Source: Pseudomonadota bacterium
GTDB taxonomy: Bacteria > Pseudomonadota > Alphaproteobacteria > Rhizobiales > Aestuariivirgaceae
Direction of reading: 5' to 3'
DNA length: 7,604 nucleotides
Assembly (NCBI GenBank): GCA_016522385.1
Contig: JAEKFU010000653.1
Span: 1-7,604, forward strand
Of this stretch, positions 6,875 through 7,604 are shown piece by piece. Below the pieces are notes generated by a model. That model was not told the DNA's origin and did not search any database. It saw only the letters and a program-made list of their open reading frames with translations. A program made the translations under genes and the position numbers. The first letter of the stretch is position 1. Each line of letters starts with the position of its first letter.

Positions 6875-6890
6875 TCAATTGATCAATTGA
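6875..6890. repeat. Perfect 16-bp palindrome, two tandem TCAATTGA units
   Basis: TCAATTGATCAATTGA reads identically on both strands and consists of two abutting copies of the 8-bp palindrome TCAATTGA. It lies in the AT-rich gap about 345 bases upstream of the M23 gene. Repeated operator half-sites for a dimeric regulator are one possibility; eroded sequence is another. Confidence 0.6.
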
Positions 6891-6983
6891 CCTGTTGTAC
6901 CAACCTAATAGTGTCTTACAGTGTGAATTCAACTGAAAACGATCCTGATTGGGCAGTGCGACAGAGTGAGATCGAAGTAGACC

Positions 6984-7451
6984 AGAGCCAACCAACACAA
7001 GGTTAGGCCGGCATGCAGCGACGCGCCGTCTGCTGGCCTTGATTCCATGGCGATTCTGTGGGGAGTTCAGGTCATAACTGCCTTCTTTATTGCGGATGAC
7101 GGCGGCCATATAGCCTCCTTCGCTGCGCAGCCGGGTAAGGATCTTGAGGTTATCGTAAAGACCAGTTCCGACTGTCATCGCCGATCAGACGCTCAACCGT
7201 CCGTTGGCCGAATATCCTACGGATGGATGTGATGAGTTCGAGGATGAGAAAATCATGCGTAACGGGAAACTGCGCATGACCTTTGCCGGCCCGGTCGCTA
7301 TGTCCGACCAGCTCTTGATTTCCCAGGGTGGACAAGTGCTTGCGGCGGCGGCATTGGTGATCTTGAACTGTTTGGCTATCGCCGCCGCAGTTATCGGGCT
7401 ACGGGTCTTCAGCAAGTAGAGAATGCGTGTGCTAGAGCGTTTCTTTCTCAT
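6984..7451 (-). pseudogene. Decayed COG2345/SufR-like winged-helix transcriptional regulator
   Basis: Three consecutive pieces match one family in order. From the ATG at 7451 the frame gives MRKKRSSTRILYLLKTRSP, then ITAAAIAKQFKITNAAAA, a helix-turn-helix start. At about 7339-7340 one base appears lost from a CAG codon. The next frame then continues the recognition helix and wing: HLSTLGNQELVGHSDRAGKG. The family's R-P-x-x-x-W-x-L-T segment is missing, and HAQFPVTH, ELITSIRRIFG and VERLIGDDS follow. Near 7170 there is a further deletion and a return to the first frame: LKILTRLRSEGGYMAAV, KEGSYDL, then a faint ACRPNLVLV where family members have FCRSELxLF. The cysteines of the usual ENHCPIC and CxGxC motif, thought to hold an iron-sulfur cluster, are gone. 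No single frame can make a working regulator. Family recognition is from memory, without a search. Its former target is unknown. Confidence 0.75.
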
Positions 7452-7604
7452 GTGGAACCATTTGATGATCCAAATCTGGTCACTCGGCTAGTTACGGAAC
7501 GCAGCGCGATGTGGGTCATCGGGCAAGTTCGGTAACGACGTCCGATGGCCGGATTTGGGCCACCGAAGGCCGTGTTTCTGCGCCCGCTGGACGTCGTTAT
7601 GCTC
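7452..7604. other. Right-hand end of the window: no gene, several inverted repeats
   Basis: This is the region upstream of the decayed regulator. It contains ATTTG-N6-CAAAT (7460-7475), nine bases from the pseudogene ATG and possibly its old operator. Further right is a long-looped 11-bp inverted repeat at 7533-7599. The string CTAGAGCGTTTC at 7432-7443 resembles the edge of intergenic repeats common in Hyphomicrobiales, but I cannot confirm that. No open frame with a ribosome site is visible. Confidence 0.4.
7533..7599. repeat. 11-bp perfect inverted repeat with a 45-base interior
   Basis: TAACGACGTCC (7533-7543) and GGACGTCGTTA (7589-7599) are exact reverse complements. The interior holds a smaller hairpin, TGGCC (7546-7550) with GGCCA (7558-7562). 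The structure sits at the window edge, so any larger element it belongs to cannot be seen. Confidence 0.6.

Larger units (their letters stand above)
6531..6983. other. AT-rich stretch of about 450 bases without a recognisable gene
   Basis: This region lies upstream of the M23 gene and downstream of the decayed regulator. It is clearly richer in A and T than its neighbours. The only long frame, on the minus strand, is a continuation of the pseudogene frame and resembles nothing beyond about 6984. Notable sequence features are two GAGTC sites (6635-6639 and 6694-6698), a run of six A (6725-6730) and a perfect 16-bp palindrome (6875-6890). I see no RNA gene. It is probably the M23 promoter region plus eroded former coding sequence. 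Confidence 0.55.

Noticed and set aside
7204..7419. Plus-strand 71-codon frame with a hydrophobic stretch near its end, like a small membrane protein
   Set aside because: It is antisense to the decayed regulator. The hydrophobic run is the complement of the Ala-rich helix-turn-helix codons, and no good ribosome site precedes it.
7525..7604. Integron attC site at the right-hand inverted repeat
   Set aside because: The repeat ends in GTTATGC rather than GTTRRRY, and there is no matching RYYYAAC on the other side, no integrase and no cassette.
1..7604. CRISPR array, insertion sequence, prophage or toxin-antitoxin pair
   Set aside because: I found no regularly spaced repeats, transposase or integrase motifs, target duplications or small paired genes on either strand.

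Overview
The window looks like an ordinary housekeeping stretch of an alphaproteobacterial chromosome, most likely order Hyphomicrobiales (Rhizobiales). Three things point there: the DUF4167 protein, a family I know mainly from alphaproteobacteria; the order prmC end - DUF4167 - clpB, which is familiar from Hyphomicrobiales; and a CTTG-N17-type heat-shock promoter ahead of clpB. Base composition is moderately GC-rich, with a visibly more AT-rich patch at about 6600-6950.

Layout. Positions 1-170 are the 3' end of a gene that reads as the C-terminus of the release-factor methyltransferase PrmC. A 346-base gap with several hairpins follows. Next comes the DUF4167 gene (517-1155, +), whose end overlaps by 27 bases a convergent MOSC-domain gene (1129-1935, -). 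A 234-base divergent region holds a good sigma-32-like promoter and leads into a full-length ClpB disaggregase gene (2170-4770, +). Convergent to clpB, with 11 bases between the stop codons, is a membrane-anchored M23 peptidoglycan endopeptidase (4782-6530, -). The last kilobase has no intact gene. It holds the wreck of a COG2345/SufR-like winged-helix regulator (about 6984-7451, -), recognisable across two reading frames, with internal deletions and its cysteine cluster lost.

Function. The intact genes do not form one pathway. PrmC acts on translation termination factors, ClpB on aggregated proteins after heat stress, the M23 enzyme on the cell wall, and the MOSC protein probably on a molybdenum-cofactor or sulfur-carrier reaction. 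DUF4167 is a basic, probably nucleic-acid-binding protein of unknown role.

I see no new multi-gene system here. The most useful second looks are the decayed regulator, the structured prmC-DUF4167 gap, the stem-loop at the DUF4167/MOSC overlap, and two long perfect inverted repeats near the right end.
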